Assembly (NCBI RefSeq): GCF_900119315.1
Contig: NZ_LT827010.1
Location: 4,497,001 to 4,561,000, forward strand
DNA: 64,000 nucleotides
Direction of reading: 5' to 3'
DNA from: Actinoplanes sp. SE50/110
GTDB taxonomy: Bacteria; Actinomycetota; Actinomycetes; Mycobacteriales; Micromonosporaceae
The notes under the pieces: generated by a model
What the model saw: the letters and a program-made list of their open reading frames with translations, nothing else
Told to the model about the DNA's origin: nothing
The model's database searches: none
Translations under genes and position numbers: made by a program
Part shown: piece after piece, positions 26,189 to 34,500 of the stretch
Layout of the letters: each line of letters opens with the position of its first letter
Numbering within the stretch: position 1 is the stretch's first letter

Positions 26189-27076
26189 ATGCGGGACAGC
26201 CAACGAAAGCGCCGGTGGCGGACGGCTCTCTGCGCCACCCTGATCGGCCTGGTCCCGGCTCAGGTGGCACTGCCGGCCGAGCCGGCGCAGGCCTTCGCTC
26301 CCGACCTGTCCTTCGTGCCCAGCCCGATCCCGCTCGGCGTGCAGACCCACCGGAGCATCACCGAGCACGCGGTGACCCAGGCCCTCGGCTCCTATTTCGG
26401 GGTGGCCGAGCCGACCCCGCGGATGCGGGCCGCGATCGAGGAGATCGTCGCCGCGGACAAGGCGGTCGACGACGACCAGGTCTCCTCGGACAAGCACTTC
26501 GACGGGGAGAACTTCGACGGGGGTCAGAGGTTCGTGCTGGCCAACCGGGCAGCGCTGCTGGCCGCCCTGACCGCGGGCGACGGCGCGGCAGCCCGCGGCC
26601 GTCTCGGTACGGCGCTGCACCCGATCCAGGACTTCTACGCCCACTCCAACTGGGTGGAGCTGGGCAACCGGGGTCCCGACCCGGACCTCGGCGTCCCCGG
26701 CCGGGTGATCGGGCCGGTCGCCGGCATTCTGGAGAACACCTGCACGCTGGGCGGCATCCTGATCACCACCAAGCTGACCAGCGGGTACTACGGCGGTGAG
26801 GACCGCGTCCCGCTCGTGCTGGCGAGCAAGTGCCGGCACGGCGGGCCGCTCGACTCCGGGCCCGGCAGTGGCGGCATCAGCAAGGACTTCCCGGTCTCGA
26901 TCCTGTCGCCGCACCCGGGGCTGCACCAGGTCGCCGCGCAGGTCGCCGAGCAGGCGACCCGCAAGTTCCTCGACGAGATCCGGGCCGCCGTCCCGGCCTG
27001 GCAGTCGCAGCTCCTGCTCGGCGCCGACCTGACGTTCGGCCCGGCCGGCGCGAGCAGGAGCACGCGTCCCGCCTAA
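26189..27076 (+). CDS. Secreted HET-C-like / zinc phospholipase-C-fold protein
   Basis: A 295-residue secreted protein; signal peptide about 1-35 (cleavage near AQA-FAP). The body matches HET-C/VWA7 N-terminal domains: THRSITEHAV, KHFDGENFDGG and GTALHPIQDFYAHSNWVELGN, where His/Asp residues form the metal site of the phospholipase C/P1 nuclease fold. Function in bacteria is mostly unknown; hydrolase or toxin-like roles are proposed for relatives. Its stop overlaps the convergent NRPS-1 stop by 4 bp, marking the cluster's left edge. Confidence 0.7.
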   Translation: MRDSQRKRRWRTALCATLIGLVPAQVALPAEPAQAFAPDLSFVPSPIPLGVQTHRSITEHAVTQALGSYFGVAEPTPRMRAAIEEIVAADKAVDDDQVSSDKHFDGENFDGGQRFVLANRAALLAALTAGDGAAARGRLGTALHPIQDFYAHSNWVELGNRGPDPDLGVPGRVIGPVAGILENTCTLGGILITTKLTSGYYGGEDRVPLVLASKCRHGGPLDSGPGSGGISKDFPVSILSPHPGLHQVAAQVAEQATRKFLDEIRAAVPAWQSQLLLGADLTFGPAGASRSTRPA

Positions 27077-30000
27077 CCGCGGGCCATCAGGTCGGCCACC
27101 TCCGCGTCGGAGAGCCCGGCGATGTCCGCCTCGACCGCCGCCTCGACCGCCGCGGCCAGGGCGGCGACCGTCCGCGCCTCGAACAGGCAGCGCAGCGGGA
27201 GCCGGACGGCGAAGGCCTGCTGCAGGCGGGCCAGCACCCGGGTGGCCAGCAGCGAATGCCCGCCGACGGCGAAGAAGTCGTCGTCGATGCCGACCGTCTC
27301 GCAGCGCAGCACCTCGCCCCAGATGTCCGCGACGATCCGCTCGGCGGGGTTGCGGGGTGGGCGTTTCGGCCCGGCGCCGAGCGGCTCCGGGACGGGCAGC
27401 GCCTTGCGGTCCACCTTCTTGCTGGCGGTCAGCGGCAGGGCCGGCAGCATCGTCCACCACGCCGGGACCATGTTCTCCGGCAGCAGCGCCTGCAGGTGCG
27501 CGCGCAGCTCGTCGGCGGACGGCTCGGCGCCCGGCCGGCCGACCACGTACGCGGCCAGGCTCTTGTCGCCGGGGACCAGCTCGACGACCGTCACGGCCGC
27601 GGCCTGCACCCCGGGATGCCGGGCCAGGGCCGCCTCGATCTCCCCGAGCTCCATCCGCAGCCCGCGGATCTTGACCTGCTGGTCGATCCGGCCGAGGAAC
27701 TCCACCGTGCCGTCGGCGCGCAGGCGGACCAGGTCGCCGGTGCGGTACAGCCGGGCCCCCGGCTCGCCGGACAGCGGGTCGGGCACGAACTGGGCCGCGG
27801 TCAGCCCGGGCCGGCCGCGATAGCCGCGGGCCAGCCGGATGCCGCCCAGGCACAGCTCGCCCGGCACCCCGACCGGCAACGGCCGCAGATCCCGGTCGAG
27901 CACGTAGGCGCGGGTGCCGTCCACCGGCCGGCCGATCGGCAGGGCCGCCGACGGATGCTCGCCGGGGAGCGCCCCCCGGACCGGGTGCAGCAGGCAGGTC
28001 ACGGTCGCCTCGGTCGGCCCGTAGTTGCACAGGAACCGGCCGGGCAGCCCGGTCTCGTGCCAGCGCCGGGCGTCGGCGACCGTGACGACGTCACTGCCCA
28101 CGTTCATGAGCTTGAGCCCGCGCAGCTCGCCGACGTCGTACTCCAGCACCTCGCGGTAGTACGCCGGGGTGATCTCCATGATGGTGATGCCGTACCGGGC
28201 GATCTTGCCGGGCAGCTCGGCCGGCGGCCAGAAGACCGGGTCGCTGACCACGATCGTCGCACCGGCCAGCAGCGTCGCCGCGATCTGGTCCATGGCCACG
28301 TCGAAGGTGAGCGCGGAGAGCAGGACCACCCGGTCGCGCGGCGTGATGTCGTACGCCTCGGCGATCACCCGGCAGTGGTGGGCGTACGCCTGATGGTCGA
28401 TCATCACGGCCTTGGGGCGGCCGGTCGACCCCGAGGTGTAGATCAGGTACGCCAGGTTGCCGGGGCCCGCGACCGGCCGCGGGTTCGTCTCGCTGCGGTC
28501 GGCGAAGTGTGTCACCACCTCGTAGGTGTCCGCGGTGAACCGGGCGGCGAGCTCCGCGGTGGTGACGACGATCCGGGCGTCCGCGTCGGCGATCGTGGTC
28601 GCCAGGCGGTCGGCCGGGTGGCCCGGGTCCAGCGGCGCGTACACACCACCCGACTTGAGCACCCCGAGCAGCGCGATCACCGCCTCGAGGCCGCGCTCCA
28701 GGCAGACCGCCACCGCGGTCTCCGGGGTCACCCCGCGGCCCCGCAGATACCGGGCGAAGGCGTTGGCCCGCTCGTTGAGCTGCGCGTAGGTCAGGGTCTC
28801 GGCGCCGTGCACGGCCGCGATCGCGTACGGGGTGCGTGCGACCTGCTCCTCGAAGAGCTGGGGCACGCAGCGGGGTTCCCGCGGGGCCGGCGCACCCTGC
28901 CGCAGCAGCCGCCGATCCTGCTCGCCGAGCAGGTCCACCTCGCTGAGCCGGACGTCCGGATCGGCCACGACACCGGCCAGCAGCCGCAGGTAGTGGCCGG
29001 CCAGCCGGTCGACGGTGGCGGCGTCGAACAGCTCGGTGGCGTACTCGAAGACGCAGCGCAGCCGGTCGCCGGCCCGCTGCTGGACGGTCAGCGTGAGGTC
29101 GAACTTGGCCACCGCGGCACCCGCCCGCAGCGCCTCGATCGCCGCGCCGCCCAGGGTCGCCGGGAAACGGTCGAGGTGCTGCACGTCGAACATGATCTGG
29201 AAGAGCGGGTTGCGCGACAGGTCCCGGTCCGGCTGCAGGGTGTCGACCAGCTGCTCGAACGGCACGTCCTGGTGGGCGTACGCGTCCAGGGCCGTCGCCC
29301 GGACCTGCGCCAGCAGCGCGGTGAACCGGGGATCGCCGCTCAGGTCGGCCCGCAGCACCAGGGTGTTGGTGAGGAAGCCGACCAGATCCTCGGTCTCCGG
29401 CCGGGTGCGCCCGGCCACCGGCGAGCCCACCGCGATGTCGGTGCTTGCGGTGTAGCGCGCGAGCAGCGCCTGGAACGCCGCGAGCAGCAGCATGAACGGG
29501 GTGGCGTCGCGGGCGCCGGCCAGCTCGACCAGCTTGCGGGCCAGGTCGTCGGGTACGTCGACGCGCAGGATCGCCCCGCTCGGGTCACGCTGCGCGCCCC
29601 GCGGCCGGTCGGTGATCAGCTCCACCGGGGTGAGCCCGGTGAGCCGTTCCCGCCAGTGTTCCAGCTGCCCGGCGGTGTCGCCGGCGTGGTCGTGCTGCCA
29701 CGCGGCGAGGTCCGCGTACTGGATCGGCGGGGCCGGCGGCAGCTGCCCGGTGCAGGCGGCCTCCAGGTCGCGCAGGAAGATGCCCATCGACCAGGCGTCG
29801 AAGGCGATGTGGTGCAGCAGGACGAGCAGCAGGTGGTCCTCGTGACCGACCCGGATCAGGGTGACCCGCAGCGGCTGCTCGCGGGTCAGGTCGAAGGGGC
29901 GGGCGGCGGCGCGTTCGATCAGATCGAGGCCGGTGCTCTCGGCGTCCGGGCGGCCGGACAGGTCGACCTCCTCGAAGGCGATCGGGCCGGGCTCGTCGAT

Positions 30001-33000
30001 CACCTGCACCGGCTCGCCGTCGCGCTCGGCGTAGCGGGTCCGCAGCACCTCGTGGCGGGCGGTGACGTCGTGCAGCGCCCGGCGCAGCCGCGGGGCGTCG
30101 AGCGGGCCCCGCACCCGCAGCGCCAGCGGGATCAGATACTCCGCGGAGTCCGGGGTGAGCCGGTCGAGGAACCAGAGCCGCTGCTGGCCGGGGGAGAGCG
30201 GCAGCGGCCGGTCGCGCGGCACCGGCCGGATCGCCCGCGGGTCGTCGGCGGTGTCCCCGGCGTCCGGGGCAGCGGTCTCGTCGAGCCACGCGGCCAGGGC
30301 CTCGACGGTCGGGCGGGCCAGGAAGTCACCCACCGACAGGGCGACGCCCAGCGCCCGCCGCACCCGCAGCACCAGCCGGATCGCCACCATCGAGTGCCCG
30401 CCGAGCGCGAAGAAGTTGTCGGTGACCCCGACCGTCTCGACGCCCAGCACCTCGGCCGTCATCCGGGTCAGCTCGTGCTCGAGCGGGGTCCGCGGCGCGC
30501 GCCCGGCCGGGGTGGCCGGGTCCGTCGCGGCCGGATCCGGCAGTGCCGCCCGGTCGACCTTGCCGTTGGCGGTCAGCGGCAGCGCGCCGAGCGCGACGAA
30601 CCCGGCCGGCACCATCGCGGCCGGCAGCCGGTCCCCGAGGCGGTCGCGCAGGTCGGCCGGTACAGCCGGCACCACGTACGCGGTGAGCAGCGTCTCGCCC
30701 GCTTCCGTCCGCCGGGCGATCACCGTGGCCGCCTCGACCTCGGGGTGCTCCTCGATCGCGGCGCGCACCTCATCCGGCTCCACCCGTACCCCGTTGACCT
30801 TCACCTGGTCGTCGGTGCGGCCGAGGAACTCCAGGGCGCCGTCCGCCCGCCAACGCACCAGGTCACCGGTGTGGTACCAGCGCGCGCCCGGGATGCCCGC
30901 GTACGGGTCCGGGCTGAACCGCTCGGCGGTCAGCCCGGGCCGGCCGCGGTAGCCGCGGGCCAGGCCGGTGCCGCCCAGACGCAGCTCGCCGGGGACCCCG
31001 ATGCCGACGAGTCCGCCGTCGCGGTCCACCACGTACCCCCGGGTGTTGGGTAGCGGCGATCCGATCGGGACCGTCGGCGTGCGGTCGGCGGGCGACCAGG
31101 TCCAGGCGGTGGCGTCGATCGAGCACTCGGTCGGCCCGTACGTGTTGACCACCTCGACCGGCAGGATCCCGGTCAGCCGCCGGCAGAGCTCGGCCGGCAA
31201 CGCCTCCCCGGCGGAGCAGATCACCCGCAGCGAAGTGCATTCGGCCAGGCGCGCGTCGGCGACCAGCAGACGCAGCACCGACGGCACGACCTGCAGCATC
31301 GTCGCGCCGCCGCGGATCACCGCGTCGATCATGACGGCGGGGTCCCGGTGGCCCTCCGGTGGGGCCATCACCACCGAGCCGCCCGACACCAGCGGGGCCA
31401 GGATCTCCCACACGGCGGCGTCGAAGCCGATCGTGGTCTTGTGCAGCAGCCGGTCGGCGTCGGTCATCCGGTACCGCTCGACCGACCAGAGGACCCGGTT
31501 GCGGATACCGGCGTGGGTGACCACGACGCCCTTGGGTCGCCCGGTCGACCCGGAGGTGTAGACCAGGTAGGCCGCCTGGTCGCCGGCGATCGCGGGCAGT
31601 TCCGGCTCGGGCGCGGCCGGGCGTGCGCCGTCCATCCGGAGCACCGGGAGGCCGGCCGGCAGGCGCTCCTCGACGGCCCGGGAGGTGAGGATCAGCGCGG
31701 CGCCCGAATCGGCGATCATGTATGCCAGCCGGTCGGCCGGATACTCCGGTGACAGCGGCACGTAGACGCCGCCGGCCAGCAGCACGGCGAGGACGGCGGT
31801 GGCGAGGTCGCCGGTGCGCTCCAGGGCGACACCGACCGGGACCTCGGCGGTCACTCCGCGCCGGCGCAGGTCGCCGGCGAGCGCGCGGGCCCGGCCCGCC
31901 AGCTCGGCGTAGGTGAGCTCGCCGGCGTCGCCGCGCACGGCCACCGCGTCGGGGGTCGCCGCGGCCCGGCGCAGGAACAGCTCCGGCAGGGACTCGGTCG
32001 GCCGCTCCAGCGCGGTGCTGTTCCACACGGCGAACCGGTGCAGCTCGTCGTCGGGCACGATCGGCAGGACGCCGACCGGCCGGGTGTCCCGCTCGGCGAT
32101 CCCGGCCAGCAGCCGCAGGTAGGCCGCCGCGATCTGCTCGGCGCGGGTCCGGCTGAACAGGCTGGTCGCGTAGACGAGCTGGCCGGTCAGCGACCCGTCG
32201 GGGTTCTCGGCCAGGTGCAGCGACAGGTCGAACGGCGATCCCACCCAGATCGGCGGGCAGGTCTCGACGGCCAGCCCGGCCAGCGCGAACGACTGCCGGC
32301 GGCGCCCGGCCAGCTGGAACGCCGCCTGGAACAGCGGGTTGCGGGCGGGGTCGCGGGCCGGCGCGACGGCGGCCACCACCCGGTCGAACGGCACGTGCTG
32401 GTGACCGAACGCGCCGAGGGTCTCCCGGCGGACCCGCTCCACGAGCCCGGGGAAATCGTCGGCCGGGTCGATCGTCGTGCGCATCACCACGGTGTTGGCG
32501 AACATGCCGATCACGTTCGCCTGCTCGGCGCCGGTGCGGGTGTTGACCGAGACGCCGACCGCGATGTCGCCGCGGCCGCTGAGCCGGGCCAGCAGCAGCT
32601 GGTACGCCGCCAGGTGCACCATGAACGGCGTGGCCCGGCAGGTGCTGCCGATCCGGCGCAACCCCTGCGCCACACCGGCGGGCACGGTCACCTCGACGCT
32701 GTCGCCGCCGGGCTCCCAGATGGCCGGCCGGGCCCGGTCGGTGGGCAGCTCCAGCGGTGGCAGCCCGGCCAGCCGCTCCCGCCAGTAGTCGAGGCCGGCA
32801 AGCTCGTGGCCGTCCCCGCCCGGGGCCACCTCGTGGTACTGCCGGGGGACCGAAGGCAGAACCGGCTCCTCGCCGCACCGGCCGGCGGCGTACAGCACGG
32901 AGAGTTCCTCGGCGAACCGGATCCAGGACAGGCCGTCGAACGCGATGTGGTGCACGGTGATCAGCAGGACCGTGTCCCGGTCGCCGAGCCGGACCAGTCC

Positions 33001-33381
33001 CGCCCGCCACGGGGCCTGCCGGCGCAGGTCGATCGGGTCGCGCAGCTCGGCGACCCGGATCTCGTGCAGCCGGCGGTCCCGCTCGGCGGCGGTCAGGCCG
33101 CTGAGGTCGGTGACCGACAGCTCGACGTCGGCGACCGGCCCGGGCACCTGCACGACCCGGTCCCCGACCGTCTCGTAGCGGGAACGCAGCACGTCGTGGC
33201 GGGCCGCGACGCCGGTCAGCGCGCCGGCCAGCGCCGCCTCGTCCAGCGGCCCGCGCAACCGCAGCGCGGCCGAGAGCAGCTGGTCGATCGCGGCGCCCGG
33301 GCGCAGCTGGTCGAGGAACCAGATCTGCTGCTGGGGATACGACAGGGGATGGTGGACCAGGGTGTCCGGAGTGGTCGTCAC
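27073..33381 (-). CDS. NRPS-1, two modules (C-A-T-C-A-T)
   Basis: A 2102-residue non-ribosomal peptide synthetase. The domain order is C1 (HHIAFDG, His144-Gly150), A1, T1 (Ser997 in LGGHS), C2 (HHIAFDA, His1190-Ala1196; the usual final Gly is Ala), A2, T2 (Ser2043). There is no thioesterase or epimerase. The specificity residues of A1 read about DAWQCATIDK (weakly glutamine-like). Those of A2 read about DVDEMVNVTK; two acidic pocket residues would suit a basic side chain such as 2,3-diaminopropionate. GTG33381 overlaps the hydroxylase stop, so both form one operon. With no terminal TE it must pass its peptide on, most simply to NRPS-2. Confidence 0.92.
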   Translation of the reverse strand: MTTTPDTLVHHPLSYPQQQIWFLDQLRPGAAIDQLLSAALRLRGPLDEAALAGALTGVAARHDVLRSRYETVGDRVVQVPGPVADVELSVTDLSGLTAAERDRRLHEIRVAELRDPIDLRRQAPWRAGLVRLGDRDTVLLITVHHIAFDGLSWIRFAEELSVLYAAGRCGEEPVLPSVPRQYHEVAPGGDGHELAGLDYWRERLAGLPPLELPTDRARPAIWEPGGDSVEVTVPAGVAQGLRRIGSTCRATPFMVHLAAYQLLLARLSGRGDIAVGVSVNTRTGAEQANVIGMFANTVVMRTTIDPADDFPGLVERVRRETLGAFGHQHVPFDRVVAAVAPARDPARNPLFQAAFQLAGRRRQSFALAGLAVETCPPIWVGSPFDLSLHLAENPDGSLTGQLVYATSLFSRTRAEQIAAAYLRLLAGIAERDTRPVGVLPIVPDDELHRFAVWNSTALERPTESLPELFLRRAAATPDAVAVRGDAGELTYAELAGRARALAGDLRRRGVTAEVPVGVALERTGDLATAVLAVLLAGGVYVPLSPEYPADRLAYMIADSGAALILTSRAVEERLPAGLPVLRMDGARPAAPEPELPAIAGDQAAYLVYTSGSTGRPKGVVVTHAGIRNRVLWSVERYRMTDADRLLHKTTIGFDAAVWEILAPLVSGGSVVMAPPEGHRDPAVMIDAVIRGGATMLQVVPSVLRLLVADARLAECTSLRVICSAGEALPAELCRRLTGILPVEVVNTYGPTECSIDATAWTWSPADRTPTVPIGSPLPNTRGYVVDRDGGLVGIGVPGELRLGGTGLARGYRGRPGLTAERFSPDPYAGIPGARWYHTGDLVRWRADGALEFLGRTDDQVKVNGVRVEPDEVRAAIEEHPEVEAATVIARRTEAGETLLTAYVVPAVPADLRDRLGDRLPAAMVPAGFVALGALPLTANGKVDRAALPDPAATDPATPAGRAPRTPLEHELTRMTAEVLGVETVGVTDNFFALGGHSMVAIRLVLRVRRALGVALSVGDFLARPTVEALAAWLDETAAPDAGDTADDPRAIRPVPRDRPLPLSPGQQRLWFLDRLTPDSAEYLIPLALRVRGPLDAPRLRRALHDVTARHEVLRTRYAERDGEPVQVIDEPGPIAFEEVDLSGRPDAESTGLDLIERAAARPFDLTREQPLRVTLIRVGHEDHLLLVLLHHIAFDAWSMGIFLRDLEAACTGQLPPAPPIQYADLAAWQHDHAGDTAGQLEHWRERLTGLTPVELITDRPRGAQRDPSGAILRVDVPDDLARKLVELAGARDATPFMLLLAAFQALLARYTASTDIAVGSPVAGRTRPETEDLVGFLTNTLVLRADLSGDPRFTALLAQVRATALDAYAHQDVPFEQLVDTLQPDRDLSRNPLFQIMFDVQHLDRFPATLGGAAIEALRAGAAVAKFDLTLTVQQRAGDRLRCVFEYATELFDAATVDRLAGHYLRLLAGVVADPDVRLSEVDLLGEQDRRLLRQGAPAPREPRCVPQLFEEQVARTPYAIAAVHGAETLTYAQLNERANAFARYLRGRGVTPETAVAVCLERGLEAVIALLGVLKSGGVYAPLDPGHPADRLATTIADADARIVVTTAELAARFTADTYEVVTHFADRSETNPRPVAGPGNLAYLIYTSGSTGRPKAVMIDHQAYAHHCRVIAEAYDITPRDRVVLLSALTFDVAMDQIAATLLAGATIVVSDPVFWPPAELPGKIARYGITIMEITPAYYREVLEYDVGELRGLKLMNVGSDVVTVADARRWHETGLPGRFLCNYGPTEATVTCLLHPVRGALPGEHPSAALPIGRPVDGTRAYVLDRDLRPLPVGVPGELCLGGIRLARGYRGRPGLTAAQFVPDPLSGEPGARLYRTGDLVRLRADGTVEFLGRIDQQVKIRGLRMELGEIEAALARHPGVQAAAVTVVELVPGDKSLAAYVVGRPGAEPSADELRAHLQALLPENMVPAWWTMLPALPLTASKKVDRKALPVPEPLGAGPKRPPRNPAERIVADIWGEVLRCETVGIDDDFFAVGGHSLLATRVLARLQQAFAVRLPLRCLFEARTVAALAAAVEAAVEADIAGLSDAEVADLMARG

Positions 33382-34370
33382 GCCTGGCCTCCGGAGCGCT
33401 CGTCGTAGGCCTCGGTCATCGCCACCGCGATGCGGCGTGCCCCGGTGTAGGGCTCCCGGGCGTGTGCGGCCAGCATGTTGTCGACCACCAGCACGTCGTC
33501 CCGCTGCCAGTCGAAGCGGCGCAGCGCCCGCCGATAGCAGTCCCGCAGGTGGGCCACCACGTCGTCGGGAATCGGCGCGCCGTCGCCGTAGTAGGTGTTG
33601 GTCGGCAGATCCGCCTCGTCCAGCATCTCGCGCAGCGCCTCGCTGATGTCCGGGGCCAGCGTGGTGACGTGGAAGAAGGTCAGATGGTTGAACCAGACCG
33701 CCTCCCCGGTCACCGGGTGCCGGTGGACCGCCTCGCGCCGGGCCCGGGTCCGCAGACCGGTACCGCCCGTCCACTCCGGCACCATGCCGTTGGCCGCGCA
33801 GTAGGCCTCGACGGCGGCGCGGTCCTCGGTGCCGAACGCCTGCCGCCAGGGCACGCCGTAGTCGTCGCTGAAGTTGCGGACCACCATCCAGCCCCGGGCG
33901 GTGAACTCCTCGCGGACCGCCGGGTCGATCAACCGCAGCACCGTCCGGGTGTCGGCGAGCGGCGTCGCCCCGCGGGTCGCCGGCGGCTGCGCGCAGTAGA
34001 AGAACAGCGTCAGCGGCCACCGGGCCTGGTACGAGTTCTCGTTGTGCAGGAAGATCTCCTCCTCCGGCGGATAGTCCGTGGAGGTGTACACCTGCCCCTT
34101 GATCGTGCTGCGCGGGGACGATCGTTCGGTGTAGGCCAGGGGTTCCCCGCCGATCGCGCGCACGACGCGGTCGAAGCCGTCGACGCCGTCGACGGAAAAG
34201 CCGCGCAACAGCACGGCGCCGTGGGTGAGCAGCCGGCGGCGGATGGCCGGCGTGTCCAGGGCATCGGGACAGGCGGCCGGCGGGATGTGCGCCGCCGGCG
34301 ACATGACGTAGGGCAAGGCCAGGTCAGATCCCGCTGCGGCATCCGTGACCGGCACGACTGGGGTCCACAT
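33378..34370 (-). CDS. SyrP-like Fe(II)/2-oxoglutarate beta-hydroxylase
   Basis: A 330-residue TauD/TfdA-family dioxygenase of the SyrP type, which hydroxylates amino acids bound to NRPS carrier domains. Seen motifs are GAVLLRGFSVDG near the N-terminus, the HxE iron ligands in LHNENSYQARWPLTLFFYC, and the distal His/Arg in NMLAAHAREPYTGARRI. Start ATG34370 (MWTPVVPV) gives a family-typical length. It overlaps NRPS-1 by 4 bp. The target residue is unknown; in relatives it is mostly Asp or His. The 14-bp cluster motif lies 34 nt upstream of its start. Confidence 0.87.
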   Translation of the reverse strand: MWTPVVPVTDAAAGSDLALPYVMSPAAHIPPAACPDALDTPAIRRRLLTHGAVLLRGFSVDGVDGFDRVVRAIGGEPLAYTERSSPRSTIKGQVYTSTDYPPEEEIFLHNENSYQARWPLTLFFYCAQPPATRGATPLADTRTVLRLIDPAVREEFTARGWMVVRNFSDDYGVPWRQAFGTEDRAAVEAYCAANGMVPEWTGGTGLRTRARREAVHRHPVTGEAVWFNHLTFFHVTTLAPDISEALREMLDEADLPTNTYYGDGAPIPDDVVAHLRDCYRRALRRFDWQRDDVLVVDNMLAAHAREPYTGARRIAVAMTEAYDERSGGQA

Positions 34371-34404
34371 CGGCCCAGCATCGCGGCGGGTGCCCGGCGT
34401 CCGG

Positions 34405-34418
34405 CAGAGAACGACCGG
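34405..34418 (-). promoter_or_regulatory. Cluster motif site A (CCGGTCGTTCTCTG)
   Basis: Reading leftward, it fits consensus CCGGTYSTTCTCTG exactly and ends 34 nt before the hydroxylase ATG, the same distance as site D to sbnA. It is a likely binding site for a pathway activator driving the hydroxylase/NRPS-1 operon. Confidence 0.75.
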
Positions 34419-34443
34419 CGGGGTACGCCCGCGCACGTGGGTG

Positions 34444-34457
34444 CCGCTTCTTCTCTG
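34444..34457 (+). promoter_or_regulatory. Cluster motif site B (CCGCTTCTTCTCTG)
   Basis: One mismatch to the consensus, oriented toward lanM, 43 nt before ATG34501. Together with site A it forms a back-to-back pair in the 130-bp divergent promoter region. Confidence 0.7.
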
Positions 34458-34500
34458 GGCACGGCGGCGATCCCGGGTAAAACCTGGGTGACATCTACGC

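Noticed and set aside
25547..28030. Long upstream extension of the minus-strand anchored protein gene to 28030
   Set aside because: The extension reads as shadow of NRPS-1, HET-C-like and PNPOx genes; the real start with normal composition is ATG25546.
26830..31053. A 1407-codon plus-strand frame
   Set aside because: Antisense of NRPS-1 with shadow composition.
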